DNA of 64,000 bases from Chitinophaga oryzae (GTDB lineage: Bacteria > Bacteroidota > Bacteroidia > Chitinophagales > Chitinophagaceae), in NCBI RefSeq assembly GCF_012516375.2, contig NZ_CP051204.2, positions 8,045,501 to 8,109,500 of the forward strand, in the 5' to 3' direction. Positions within the stretch are counted from its first letter, which is position 1. Every line of letters starts with the position of its first letter. Shown one piece after another: positions 34,863 through 43,087 of the stretch. The notes under the pieces were generated by a model, which made no database searches, was not told the DNA's origin, and saw only the letters and a list, made by a program, of their open reading frames with translations. Position numbers and translations under genes: made by a program.

Positions 34863-35768
34863 ATGTGGAAAGGTATTCTGCTGGTGCTCCTGGGCGCCTG
34901 CAGCTTTGGAATTTTATCGACGATTGTTAAGCTGGGTTACCAGGAGGGCTTTACCCTGGGGGAGCTGTGCAGCGTGCAGGCCGGTTTTGGCATGCTGGCA
35001 TTATGGGGCCTTCACTTTTTATCCGGCCGTGCCACCCGGGGGCTGAAAAACAAAGAGGCGCGGACCTGCTTTATACTGGGTAGTTCTACCGGCCTGGTGA
35101 GCATCACCTATTATCAAAGTGTACAATATATCCCGGCCAGTATTGCCATTATACTGCTGATGCAATTTACCTGGATGAGCATGCTGGCGGAATGGCTGAT
35201 CTATAAAAAGCGGCCCACCGCTATCCAATGGGCGGCCGTTGCATTTATCCTGGCAGGAACGCTGCTGGCCGGCGGGCTGTTCAACGGCAACGGTTTTCAC
35301 CTCGACTGGCGCGGCATCGGCTTTGGCATGCTGGCGGCGCTCTTTTACACCACTTTCATCGTTGTCAGCGGCCGGGTGGGCCATTCCCTGACACCGGTGC
35401 TGAAAAGCGCCTGGATCGTTACCGGCGCGTTTATCATCATCACCCTGCTGTTCCCGCCCACCTATCTGTGGAACGGCCGGTTTACCACCCCTCCTCTTTG
35501 GGTGTGGGGCCTTCCGCTGGCCCTTTTCGGGACGGTATTACCCCCCTTCCTGTTCTCTAAGGGCATGCCGCAGACGGGCGTGGCGCTCGGCGCCATTCTC
35601 AGCGCCGCAGAACTGCCCGTAGCAACGATAGCAGCCACCGTGCTGCTGCACGAGGTCATCACCCCGCTACAGATAACGGGCATCTTTGTCATCCTGGCGG
35701 CCATTGTGGCGGCCAACCTGAAAAAACCGACAGCGGCGCCTGCTAAAAGCGAACTATTAAACCCATAA
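34863..35768 (+). CDS. EamA/DMT family transporter
   Basis: A 301-residue permease with ten hydrophobic helices in two EamA halves (LLGACSFGILSTIVKLGYQEGF opening the first; GMLAALFYTTFIVVSGRVG opening the second). Family members export amino acids, metabolites or drugs. It lies 93 bases after the Fsr-type gene on the same strand and may be part of the same regulated efflux unit, with an AT-rich repeat in between. The substrate cannot be inferred. Confidence 0.88.
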   Translation: MWKGILLVLLGACSFGILSTIVKLGYQEGFTLGELCSVQAGFGMLALWGLHFLSGRATRGLKNKEARTCFILGSSTGLVSITYYQSVQYIPASIAIILLMQFTWMSMLAEWLIYKKRPTAIQWAAVAFILAGTLLAGGLFNGNGFHLDWRGIGFGMLAALFYTTFIVVSGRVGHSLTPVLKSAWIVTGAFIIITLLFPPTYLWNGRFTTPPLWVWGLPLALFGTVLPPFLFSKGMPQTGVALGAILSAAELPVATIAATVLLHEVITPLQITGIFVILAAIVAANLKKPTAAPAKSELLNP

Positions 35769-35783
35769 GGTGTTTTTTTTATT

Positions 35784-35791
35784 TATCTTTG
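35784..35791 (+). promoter_or_regulatory. -7 box of the TPR membrane protein gene
   Basis: TATCTTTG, an exact TAnnTTTG match, 42 bases before the start codon. Confidence 0.5.
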
Positions 35792-35832
35792 CCCCCGCTA
35801 TTAGAAACAAGTGACTTACGAACAGTTTTTTC

Positions 35833-36483
35833 ATGAAAGCATTTAACTTTTTTATTCTATATCGTTTCCCGGTCGGGATCGTGTTATTGGTAGCCGGTAT
35901 TGTCCTCGGGTTAACGATAGGCTGGTGGGAAGCGACCATTGTGCTGTTGCTCGCCGTTATCTGTATTGTAACACACCTCCTGTTCGGCCCCATGCGGCTG
36001 GTACAGGAAGCCGTGGAAGCCGGTGATATAGAGCGCGCCACTGCCCTCATGAACAAAGTGAAGTTCCCTAAACTGCTGTATAAACCGATCCGTTCTGTAT
36101 ACTACTTCATGCAAAGTAACATGGCTATGTACAGCAACGACCTCGACAAAGCAGAAGCCACCATCCGCCAGAGCATCCAGTCCGGCAGCCCGATGAAAGA
36201 ATACGAAGGCATGCAGTACTTCCAGCTGGGCACCATCGCCTACCAGAAGAACGACCTGAAAACGGCTGACCAGAACCTGAAAAAAGCCGTGCGCATGGGT
36301 TTACCTGACAAGGAAAACACCGCCGCCGCCCTGCTCACACTGGCATCTATCGCTATGAGCCGCCGTGACTTCAAATCTGCCAAAGAATACTTCCGCAGAG
36401 CCAAAGCACAGAAGCCTACTACCGCCCAGATCGTTAGCCAGATCAAGGAAATGGACAAGTACATCTCCAGGATGCCTGGATAA
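35833..36483 (+). CDS. Membrane-anchored TPR protein
   Basis: A 216-residue protein. Two N-terminal hydrophobic helices (residues 8-28 and 33-50) anchor it in the inner membrane, followed by about four TPR-like helical pairs in the soluble part (SNDLDKAEATIRQSIQSG, QYFQLGTIAYQKNDLKTADQNLKKAVRMG, SIAMSRRDFKSAKEYFRRAKAQKP). TPRs mediate protein contacts; the partner is unknown. It has its own promoter box and is followed directly by copy C of the nested repeat. Confidence 0.75.
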   Translation: MKAFNFFILYRFPVGIVLLVAGIVLGLTIGWWEATIVLLLAVICIVTHLLFGPMRLVQEAVEAGDIERATALMNKVKFPKLLYKPIRSVYYFMQSNMAMYSNDLDKAEATIRQSIQSGSPMKEYEGMQYFQLGTIAYQKNDLKTADQNLKKAVRMGLPDKENTAAALLTLASIAMSRRDFKSAKEYFRRAKAQKPTTAQIVSQIKEMDKYISRMPG

Positions 36484-36486
36484 TAT

Positions 36487-36596
36487 AATTACGGATTACG
36501 AATTACGAATGGAGGGCTCCCTTTTGGAAAGGTTATTAAATAACCGTTCTATGAGGGAGCCCTCCATTCGTAATTCGTAATCCGTAATTCGTAATT
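36487..36596. repeat. Nested inverted repeat, copy C (type copy)
   Basis: The two arms (36487-36522 and 36554-36589) are perfect complements over 36 bp, including a variant heptamer GGATTACG that is mirrored in the other arm. The centre is GGTTATTAAATAACC (36531-36545). It lies four bases after the TPR gene stop codon and ends about 20 bases before the btuB-like start, so its right flank replaces most of that gene's leader. Confidence 0.92.
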
Positions 36597-36617
36597 GGAT
36601 TCGTAATTTCGCCCCCT

Positions 36618-38558
36618 ATGAACTTAAAACTTTACACACTTCCCCTCCTCTTCTCTTTACCCTTTTCCGCTACAGCACAGGATTCTGTGCCGCGGATCAG
36701 CCAGTTGAACGAGGTATCTGTCACCGCCACTAAAGGCCCCCAGAAAGCCGGTGAAACCGGAAAGGTAGTCACCATTCTTTCTCATGAATACCTGGAAAAA
36801 AACAGCGGCAAAACCATCGCCGCCCTTCTTGCCGAACAAGCAGGCATCACGATCAACGGCGCCCAGAACAACCGGGGCACCGTACCGGAAGTATATATGC
36901 GGGGTGCCTCCAACGGTAACGCCCTGATACTGGTAGACGGTCTGCCGGTAAGCGACGCCTCCCAGATTTCCAACTCCTTCGACCTCAATTTCATTACTCC
37001 CGAACTGGTGGAGAGAATTGAGATCCTGCGCGGCAGCCAATCTACCCTCTACGGCTCCAATGCCGTAGCTGGCGTGATCAATATCATCACCCGGAAAAAA
37101 AGCGATAAAAAATCCGGCTTGTCCGCCAATACCAGCTATGGCAGCTACAACAGCTTCCTCGATAATGTCAGCGCCTATGGCAGCGCCGGTAAGTTCTCGT
37201 ACCTGCTGGGCTATAAATACGAAACTTCCAACGGCCTGTCCGACGCCTACGATTCCACCGGTAAAGCCGGTTTTGACAAGGACGGCTTCCGGCAGCACAG
37301 CGTATTCGCCAAACTGGGCCTGCAGGCCACTTCCCGCTGGCGGCTGCAGTACCTGTTCAACTACAGCGACTATCATCACGATCTCGACGAGGGCGCCTTT
37401 ATCGACGACCGCGACTATACCGGCAAATCCAATAACCTGCTCAATGGCTTCAGCAGCGAATACCAGTTCAAAAACGGCAGCTGGCATATATTGTACAGCT
37501 ACCAGCGTACCAAACGCCATATCGTCAACGATTCGGGTTATGTGGCTCCTACCGGTTACAGCGTGTTCGACCTGTCTGACTTCACCTCCAACATACACCA
37601 GGCAGAGAGTTATGTGAACTGGAACGCCTCCCGTATTATACGGCTGGTGGCCGGCGGCGCTTTCAGCGCGGCTAATATGGACCAGTTGAACCAGCGGCTG
37701 GGCCAGCCCGCTCCGTGGGACCCCAATCCGAAAATGGAGTACACCCGGCTGGCAGACGACAGCGCCCATGCCCGCCAGATCAGCGCCTATGCGTCCGTAC
37801 TGCTCCATAATCTCGGCGGATTCAATATGGAAGCCGGTGGCCGTTTCAATCATCATAATATCTACGGTAATAATGGCACCTTCACCTTCAACCCGTCTTA
37901 CCTGATCAGGGATAACCATAAGGTGTTCGTAAACCTCTCTTCCGGGTATAAAATCCCTTCCCTGTACCAGTTGTATACCGCGATATATGGCAACAAAGAC
38001 CTGAAGCCGGAGTCTACCGTCAGCTACGAGGCCGGTTATCAGGCTTCCGTGGCCAACCGGGCGCTGGATTTCCGGGTGACCGGCTTTGCCCGTCATACCA
38101 AAGACCTGATCCTCTTCACCAGCCATTATGTAAATGCCGACAAACAGTGGGCTTACGGCGCAGAAGTGGAGGCCGACTGGCACATTACCCGCCAGCTGGA
38201 CCTGAACGTCAATTACGTTTATACCGACGGCCGGTTACATACCACGCAGAACGGCAAGGATACCTCCTGGTATAACCTGTACAGGATTCCCAAACACGCC
38301 GTGAATGCCACGCTGGGCTACCAGGTAACCCCTGCGTTGTACGCCAGCGCAGCCTTCCGGTACACCGGCGAACGTTACCAGGGAACAACGCCTATGGGAG
38401 ATTATTACACCGTAGACCTCTATGGTGAGTATAAATTTGGTAACTTGCTGAAAATTTATGCCGGGTTCCGAAATATTACCAATTATCAGTATTTTGATAT
38501 CCTTGGCTATAATTCCCGCCGGTTTAACTGTAATGCCGGCGTTGTTTTGAATTTGTAA
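36618..38558 (+). CDS. btuB-like: BtuB-like TonB-dependent receptor
   Basis: A 646-residue outer-membrane receptor. A signal peptide (ending SATAQD) is followed by a TonB-box-like segment (LNEVSVTATKG), a plug domain (residues about 40-150, with ILVDGLPVSDA and ERIEILRGSQSTLYGSNAVAGVINIITRK) and a 22-strand-type barrel that ends in an aromatic-rich strand and FNCNAGVVLNL. Size and plug resemble BtuB. The cobU/T/S/C genes and a BtuG-like lipoprotein downstream argue for cobalamin or another corrinoid as substrate. No B12 riboswitch is visible upstream; the space is filled by repeat copy C. Confidence 0.88.
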   Translation: MNLKLYTLPLLFSLPFSATAQDSVPRISQLNEVSVTATKGPQKAGETGKVVTILSHEYLEKNSGKTIAALLAEQAGITINGAQNNRGTVPEVYMRGASNGNALILVDGLPVSDASQISNSFDLNFITPELVERIEILRGSQSTLYGSNAVAGVINIITRKKSDKKSGLSANTSYGSYNSFLDNVSAYGSAGKFSYLLGYKYETSNGLSDAYDSTGKAGFDKDGFRQHSVFAKLGLQATSRWRLQYLFNYSDYHHDLDEGAFIDDRDYTGKSNNLLNGFSSEYQFKNGSWHILYSYQRTKRHIVNDSGYVAPTGYSVFDLSDFTSNIHQAESYVNWNASRIIRLVAGGAFSAANMDQLNQRLGQPAPWDPNPKMEYTRLADDSAHARQISAYASVLLHNLGGFNMEAGGRFNHHNIYGNNGTFTFNPSYLIRDNHKVFVNLSSGYKIPSLYQLYTAIYGNKDLKPESTVSYEAGYQASVANRALDFRVTGFARHTKDLILFTSHYVNADKQWAYGAEVEADWHITRQLDLNVNYVYTDGRLHTTQNGKDTSWYNLYRIPKHAVNATLGYQVTPALYASAAFRYTGERYQGTTPMGDYYTVDLYGEYKFGNLLKIYAGFRNITNYQYFDILGYNSRRFNCNAGVVLNL

Positions 38559-38575
38559 ACATTAAATCCAACATA

Positions 38576-39172
38576 ATGTCTTTAAAGAATCTTAATCCCC
38601 GGTTTGGCATTCTGCTGCTGTTTATGCTCGTAGCAGGTATAATACGAGTAGTGTTGGGAGCAGACCAGTCTACGCTCCAACCGATCGCCATGTTTACGCC
38701 GGTAGGTGCTATGGCACTGTTTGGCGGCGCTTCTTTCTCCGAAAAATGGAAATCCTATGCTTTCCCGCTGCTGACGTTATTCCTCAGTGATGTGATCCTG
38801 ATGCAGGTATTCCATCGTGAATATGCACAGGGACTGCTCTACAAAGGCTGGGCTGCCAACTATATCAGCTTCGTGTTTATCGTGCTGATTGGCCAGCTGG
38901 TGATCCGTAAAATGAGCGTGGGCCGTATTGCTGTTGCAGCCGTAGCAGGCGCGCTGGTACACTTCCTGATTTCCAACTTCGGCGTATGGGTAAGCGGTTC
39001 TACCGATATTACCACCGGTTTGCCTTTCACCAGAGACATGGCAGGCCTGACCAAATGTTATATACTGGCTATTCCTTTCATGAAGTATTTCCTGGTAGGC
39101 ACACTGGTATACAGCGCTATTTTCTTCGGCGGCTATGCCCTCGTACAACGCAAACTGCGTCTGGCTCACTAA
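38576..39172 (+). CDS. DUF6580 membrane protein, candidate corrinoid transport component
   Basis: A 198-residue protein with five to six hydrophobic helices. The segments MFTPVGAMALFGGASF and LLTLFLSDVILM match the DUF6580 family and recall the S-components of ECF vitamin transporters, though this resemblance is only by eye. It lies 17 bases after the btuB-like stop and before the BtuG-like gene, within the cobalamin locus. No BtuC, BtuD or BtuF is in the window, so this protein could provide inner-membrane passage of cobalamin; that is inference. A nested repeat follows 18 bases after its stop. Confidence 0.7.
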   Translation: MSLKNLNPRFGILLLFMLVAGIIRVVLGADQSTLQPIAMFTPVGAMALFGGASFSEKWKSYAFPLLTLFLSDVILMQVFHREYAQGLLYKGWAANYISFVFIVLIGQLVIRKMSVGRIAVAAVAGALVHFLISNFGVWVSGSTDITTGLPFTRDMAGLTKCYILAIPFMKYFLVGTLVYSAIFFGGYALVQRKLRLAH

Positions 39173-39190
39173 GATATTTCCTCACTTTTT

Positions 39191-39283
39191 GATTTAGAGA
39201 TTTAATTATTGTTACAGAGCACCGGTTATTTGATAAGAATAGCCTGCTCTGTGGCAGTAGCTAAATCTCTAAATATTTAGATC
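39191..39283. repeat. Nested inverted repeat, AGAGATTTA arms (site F)
   Basis: Outer arms TTAGAGATTTA (39194-39204) and TAAATCTCTAA (39262-39272) enclose inner arms ACAGAGCA / TGCTCTGT and a centre with CGGTTATTTGATAAG. The centre resembles the GGTTATT centre of copies B-E, but the arms are unrelated. Confidence 0.7.
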
Positions 39284-39300
39284 CAACAAACAATCGTACC

Positions 39301-40629
39301 ATGCGAAGATTTACATGCCGTTTGCAACAGCTCTTTCTACTGGCAGCAGCTGCGTTGCTGACTTTTTCCGCCTGTCAGAAAGATAACGTGGCAGAAGTGG
39401 TTATTCCTGTTATCAGCAACCCCGGACTTAAAGATGGTAAAGACACCATTGCCGTTGGCGAAACCCGCGTACTGCGTCCACAGCTCGTCAACGCCAAAGA
39501 GCCGACATTCCTCTGGCTGGTTAACGGAGTAACTGCCGGCACCGACTCCATCTATACCTTTACGCCTACCGCTGCCGGTGATTATACTATCTCCTTTAAA
39601 GTAAGCGCAGGCAACAGTCTCAACTCCTACTTCTACCGTATCAAGGTAACCGACAAGTATGACAATGGTTTTTTCCTTGTGAATGAAGGCTGGTTTGGAC
39701 ATGACAAGGCCGATGTGAATTTTTACCGTTACGGTGAAGACAGCCTGCACCGCAACATCTTCCAGCGGGAGAACCCCGGCAAAACACTGGGCAACACCGC
39801 AGGTTATGGTACTGTTTTCAACAACCGGATCTACCTGGTGTCCAAAGACGCCCCGCTGGTGATAGCCGATGTGCATTCCATGAAAGAGCTGGGCCGTACC
39901 GCTCAGCCACCGGCTATGGCCAATGCTTTCTGCCCTGTTAACAACAGCACCGGCCTGCTCTCTACTACCGACGGGGTTTATCCCGTAGACCTCGGGTCTT
40001 TCGCCATAGGCGCCAAAATTGCCGGTATCGACGGGCAGGTGGGCGGTATGCTGACAGCCGGCAATTATGTGTTTGTGATGTCCCAGTCGGCTGGTATCGT
40101 GGTGCTCAACGCCTCCAACTTCAGCATTGTGTCCACGCTGGTAAAAGCAGACGTAGGCCTGGCGCGCACGCCGGATGGTACGGTATGGGCAGGCGCAGGC
40201 CAGAACCTGTACGCCATCAACCCTACCTCGCTGGCCGTAAATACCATCACGCTGCCCTTCCCGCTGTATGGCGCATGGGGTGCATGGAATGCAACGATGA
40301 TCACCGCTTCCACCATTGAGAATGCCGTATTCATAGCCAAAACCAATGACTGGGGCATCAACGGTAAACAGATCTTCAAATACTTGCCGGGCAACGCTGC
40401 CTCCCTGCAGACGCCTTTCATTACCTTACCGGCCGACAGAGAGCTGTATGGCGCCGGTTTCCGGTATAACCCGGCCAACAACACGCTGGTGGCCACCGGC
40501 GTGGAACCCGGCTACGGTACTCACTTTGAAAAGAACACGCTCTTCATCTATAACGCGTCTACCGGCGCTGTTGTAAAGAGCATTCCGTATACCGGTTATT
40601 TCTTCCCGGCTATACCCGTTTTCAATTAG
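39301..40629 (+). CDS. btuG-like: BtuG-like surface lipoprotein (DUF5074, YncE-like beta-propeller)
   Basis: A 442-residue lipoprotein (lipobox TFSAC, Cys25). A PKD/Ig-like domain at about residues 45-120 is followed by a seven-bladed propeller (NEGWFGHDKADVNFYRYGEDSL onward, with YGTVFNNRIYLVSKDAPLVIADV). DUF5074/YncE propellers include BtuG of Bacteroides, which caps BtuB and binds cobalamin very tightly. The gene sits between btuB-like/DUF6580 and cobU, so a similar job is likely. Copy D of the nested repeat begins directly after its stop. Confidence 0.78.
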   Translation: MRRFTCRLQQLFLLAAAALLTFSACQKDNVAEVVIPVISNPGLKDGKDTIAVGETRVLRPQLVNAKEPTFLWLVNGVTAGTDSIYTFTPTAAGDYTISFKVSAGNSLNSYFYRIKVTDKYDNGFFLVNEGWFGHDKADVNFYRYGEDSLHRNIFQRENPGKTLGNTAGYGTVFNNRIYLVSKDAPLVIADVHSMKELGRTAQPPAMANAFCPVNNSTGLLSTTDGVYPVDLGSFAIGAKIAGIDGQVGGMLTAGNYVFVMSQSAGIVVLNASNFSIVSTLVKADVGLARTPDGTVWAGAGQNLYAINPTSLAVNTITLPFPLYGAWGAWNATMITASTIENAVFIAKTNDWGINGKQIFKYLPGNAASLQTPFITLPADRELYGAGFRYNPANNTLVATGVEPGYGTHFEKNTLFIYNASTGAVVKSIPYTGYFFPAIPVFN

Positions 40630-40630
40630 A

Positions 40631-40732
40631 AATTACGAATTACGAATTACGAATTGAGGGCCTCCTTACAGAGCGGTTATTTAATAACCTTTCAAAAAGA
40701 GGCCCTCAATTCGTAATTCGTAATTCGTAATT
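40631..40732. repeat. Nested inverted repeat, copy D
   Basis: Perfect 34-bp arms (40631-40664 and 40699-40732) made of AATTACG units plus GAGGGCCTC, around a centre GGTTATTTAATAACC at 40675-40689. It starts one base after the stop codon of the BtuG-like gene. Relative to that gene, its core is inverted compared with B, C and E. Confidence 0.92.
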
Positions 40733-40746
40733 CGTAACTTATCTAT

Positions 40747-41259
40747 ATGATCACACTCGTTACAGGTGGCGCCCGGTCTGGTAAAAGCCGGTATGCACAA
40801 GACCAGGCGCTGGCAGCCGGCGAGCTGCCGGTATATGTGGCCACCGCCAAAATATGGGACGAGGATTTTGCCGCCCGTATCCGGCGCCACCAGGCAGAGC
40901 GCGGCGCTTCGTGGACCAACTACGAAGAAACATTGTATGTAAGCCGGTTGCCGCTGGCAGGGCGCACCGTAGTGATAGACTGTGTCACCTTATGGCTTAC
41001 GAATTTTTTTACGCTTCACGATTACGATATTGACAAAGCGCTGGCATCCCTGCAGGCGGAGATAGACGCGCTGCGGGAACTGCCGGGCCACTTCATTATT
41101 GTCACCAATGAAATAGGCATGGGCGTCCATGCTGAAACAGCCGTTGGCCGTAAGTTTACCGATCTTCAGGGCTGGGCCAACCAATACATCGCACGTATAG
41201 CCGACACTGTCGTACTAATGGTTTCCGGCATTCCGGTTGTAATAAAGAAAAGAGACTGA
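40747..41259 (+). CDS. cobU: Adenosylcobinamide kinase / adenosylcobinamide-phosphate guanylyltransferase
   Basis: A 170-residue bifunctional enzyme that phosphorylates adenosylcobinamide and couples GMP to it, the first step of nucleotide loop assembly. P-loop GGARSGKS at residues 7-14, VATAKIWDEDFAARIRRHQAERG, VVIDCVTLWLTN and VTNEIGMGVHAETAVGRKFTDLQGWANQ are all family hallmarks. It is the first of four consecutive genes (cobU, cobT, cobS, cobC) that read as an operon; cobT starts 12 bases after its stop. Confidence 0.95.
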   Translation: MITLVTGGARSGKSRYAQDQALAAGELPVYVATAKIWDEDFAARIRRHQAERGASWTNYEETLYVSRLPLAGRTVVIDCVTLWLTNFFTLHDYDIDKALASLQAEIDALRELPGHFIIVTNEIGMGVHAETAVGRKFTDLQGWANQYIARIADTVVLMVSGIPVVIKKRD

Positions 41260-41270
41260 TAAAAAACTAC

Positions 41271-42314
41271 ATGATGCAGATAGCCGTCTCCCCGTTGTCC
41301 GAAGAACTGAAAGCAGCATTACAGGACAAGATTGATCAGAAGACAAAACCGCCCGGCTCCCTGGGCAGGCTGGAACAGCTGGCATTACAGGCCGGTATGA
41401 TACAAAACAGCCTTACCCCGGAATTGCGGCACCCTCACCTGCTGGTATTTGCCGGCGACCATGGTATTGCCGCCGAAGGGCTGGTGAACCCCTTCCCGCA
41501 GGCCGTTACCGCGCAGATGGTGTACAATTTCCTGCAGGGCGGCGCCGCCATAAATGTGTTTTGCCGGCAGCACCGGTTGCAGCTGACAGTGGTGGATGCA
41601 GGCGTCAATCATGAGTTTCCCGCACATCCGTTGCTGCATGACCGTAAGATTGCCTGTGGTACCAACAACTACCTGCATGGTCCTGCCATGTCGCCGGACC
41701 AGTGCCGGCTGGCGATGGCCGCCGGCGCCGAGGAAGTGAAGCTGGCGCATGCCGCCGGTTGCAATATCATTGGCTTCGGAGAGATGGGAATCGGCAATAC
41801 CTCGTCCGCCGCGCTGCTGATGAGTCATTTTACCGGTATCTCCATCGCCGATTGCGTTGGTACCGGTACCGGCAGTAATATGCAGCAGCTGGCGCAGAAG
41901 AAGGCCGTGTTGCAGCAGGTGATGGCGCATCATGTGAAACCGCACACTCCCGAGCTGGCGCTGGCCACCTATGGCGGCTTTGAAATAGCCATGATCACCG
42001 GCGCTATTCTGCAGGCCGCGGCCCTGAAGATGATGGTGGTGATCGACGGGTTTATTGTATCGTCTGCACTGCTGGCCGCCGTGGCCATGCAGCCTGCCGT
42101 AAAAGACTACTGTGTGTTCGCGCATTGCTCGGAAGAAAAAGGCCACAAGGCCATGTTGCAGTTTTTAGGCGTACAGCCGTTGCTGCAGCTGGATATGCGC
42201 CTCGGCGAAGGTACCGGCGCGGCCATGGCTATTCCTGTTATCCAAAGCGCTGTGCTCTTCCTGCAGGAAATGGCCAGCTTTAACAGCGCCCAGGTATCAA
42301 ACCGTACCATATGA
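41271..42314 (+). CDS. cobT: Nicotinate-nucleotide-dimethylbenzimidazole phosphoribosyltransferase
   Basis: A 347-residue enzyme that activates the lower-ligand base (usually dimethylbenzimidazole) to alpha-ribazole phosphate. Visible hallmarks include KPPGSLGRLEQLA, VFAGDHGIAAEG, GEMGIGNTSSAA and RLGEGTGAAMA near residue 313, which carries the catalytic glutamate. The ATG at 41274 is an alternative start. The stop overlaps the cobS start by four bases. Confidence 0.96.
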   Translation: MMQIAVSPLSEELKAALQDKIDQKTKPPGSLGRLEQLALQAGMIQNSLTPELRHPHLLVFAGDHGIAAEGLVNPFPQAVTAQMVYNFLQGGAAINVFCRQHRLQLTVVDAGVNHEFPAHPLLHDRKIACGTNNYLHGPAMSPDQCRLAMAAGAEEVKLAHAAGCNIIGFGEMGIGNTSSAALLMSHFTGISIADCVGTGTGSNMQQLAQKKAVLQQVMAHHVKPHTPELALATYGGFEIAMITGAILQAAALKMMVVIDGFIVSSALLAAVAMQPAVKDYCVFAHCSEEKGHKAMLQFLGVQPLLQLDMRLGEGTGAAMAIPVIQSAVLFLQEMASFNSAQVSNRTI

Positions 42315-43087
42315 AAAAACAGTGGCAGCTTTTGCTAACCGCTATCATGTTCTATACCCGTATACCCGTTACCGTTAATGCGTACAGTCCGGACATGCTC
42401 AACAAGGCCACCCGTTACCTGCCGCTGATAGGCTGGATCACCGGGGGCTTTATGCTGGTGGTGTTGTATGCATTCGGTGATATCGCTCCCCGCCTGGTGA
42501 CCGTATTATTGTCCCTTATTATCAGCATCTGGGTCACCGGCGCTTTTCATGAAGACGGCTTTGCCGATATGTGCGATGGCTTTGGCGGCGGCTGGACCAA
42601 AGAAAAGATACTGGAAATCATGAAAGACAGCCGCATCGGCACTTATGGCATGCTGGGCCTGTTGCTGCTGATGACCACCAAATACATCTGCCTCATACCG
42701 CTGACGCTCAACAAAGTGATGCTGGCGGTGATCGTTGCGCAGCCGCTGAGCCGTTTTGTAGCTGTCAGCATTATCTACACGCACCAGTATGTCAGGGAGA
42801 ACGAAGACAGCAAGGCTAAGCCGGTATCCAAAAGTATTATGCTGCCAGACCTCCTGCTGGCCGGCGCTTTCGGGCTAGCGCCCCTGCTGGCAGTGATTGC
42901 CTTTACCCGTAATTATGCGCTGCTGCTGATCCTGCCGGCACTTGTACTGGTACGCTGGTACATGGCCCGGCTAATGAACAAATGGATTGGCGGTTACACC
43001 GGTGACTGCCTCGGGGCGGTACAGCAGGTTGCTGAAACAGTCATATATTTGTGCTTTTGCATTCTCGCATGGAAATTTACCTCATAA
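42311..43087 (+). CDS. cobS: Adenosylcobinamide-GDP ribazoletransferase (cobalamin synthase)
   Basis: A 258-residue inner-membrane enzyme that joins adenosylcobinamide-GDP to alpha-ribazole (phosphate). The active-site segment HEDGFADMCDGFGGGWTKEKILEIMKDSRIGTYG is conserved in CobS, with several hydrophobic helices before and after. Translationally coupled to cobT through a four-base overlap, and overlapping cobC by 19 bases. Confidence 0.95.
   Translation: MKKQWQLLLTAIMFYTRIPVTVNAYSPDMLNKATRYLPLIGWITGGFMLVVLYAFGDIAPRLVTVLLSLIISIWVTGAFHEDGFADMCDGFGGGWTKEKILEIMKDSRIGTYGMLGLLLLMTTKYICLIPLTLNKVMLAVIVAQPLSRFVAVSIIYTHQYVRENEDSKAKPVSKSIMLPDLLLAGAFGLAPLLAVIAFTRNYALLLILPALVLVRWYMARLMNKWIGGYTGDCLGAVQQVAETVIYLCFCILAWKFTS

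Noticed and set aside
36484..36617. Cobalamin riboswitch upstream of the btuB-like gene
   Set aside because: I looked for a B12-box and conserved stems and found only the nested repeat; the space is also too small for a full riboswitch.
36657..38183. A 508-codon open frame on the minus strand opposite the btuB-like gene
   Set aside because: It is the antisense shadow of a clear TonB-dependent receptor in GC-biased coding DNA; it has no start context and no domain.
40681..40890. Short open frames reading into the nested repeats (translations such as NYELR / PSIRNS)
   Set aside because: Different copies give similar peptides only because the repeat DNA is shared; no start context, and they overlap real genes or palindromes.
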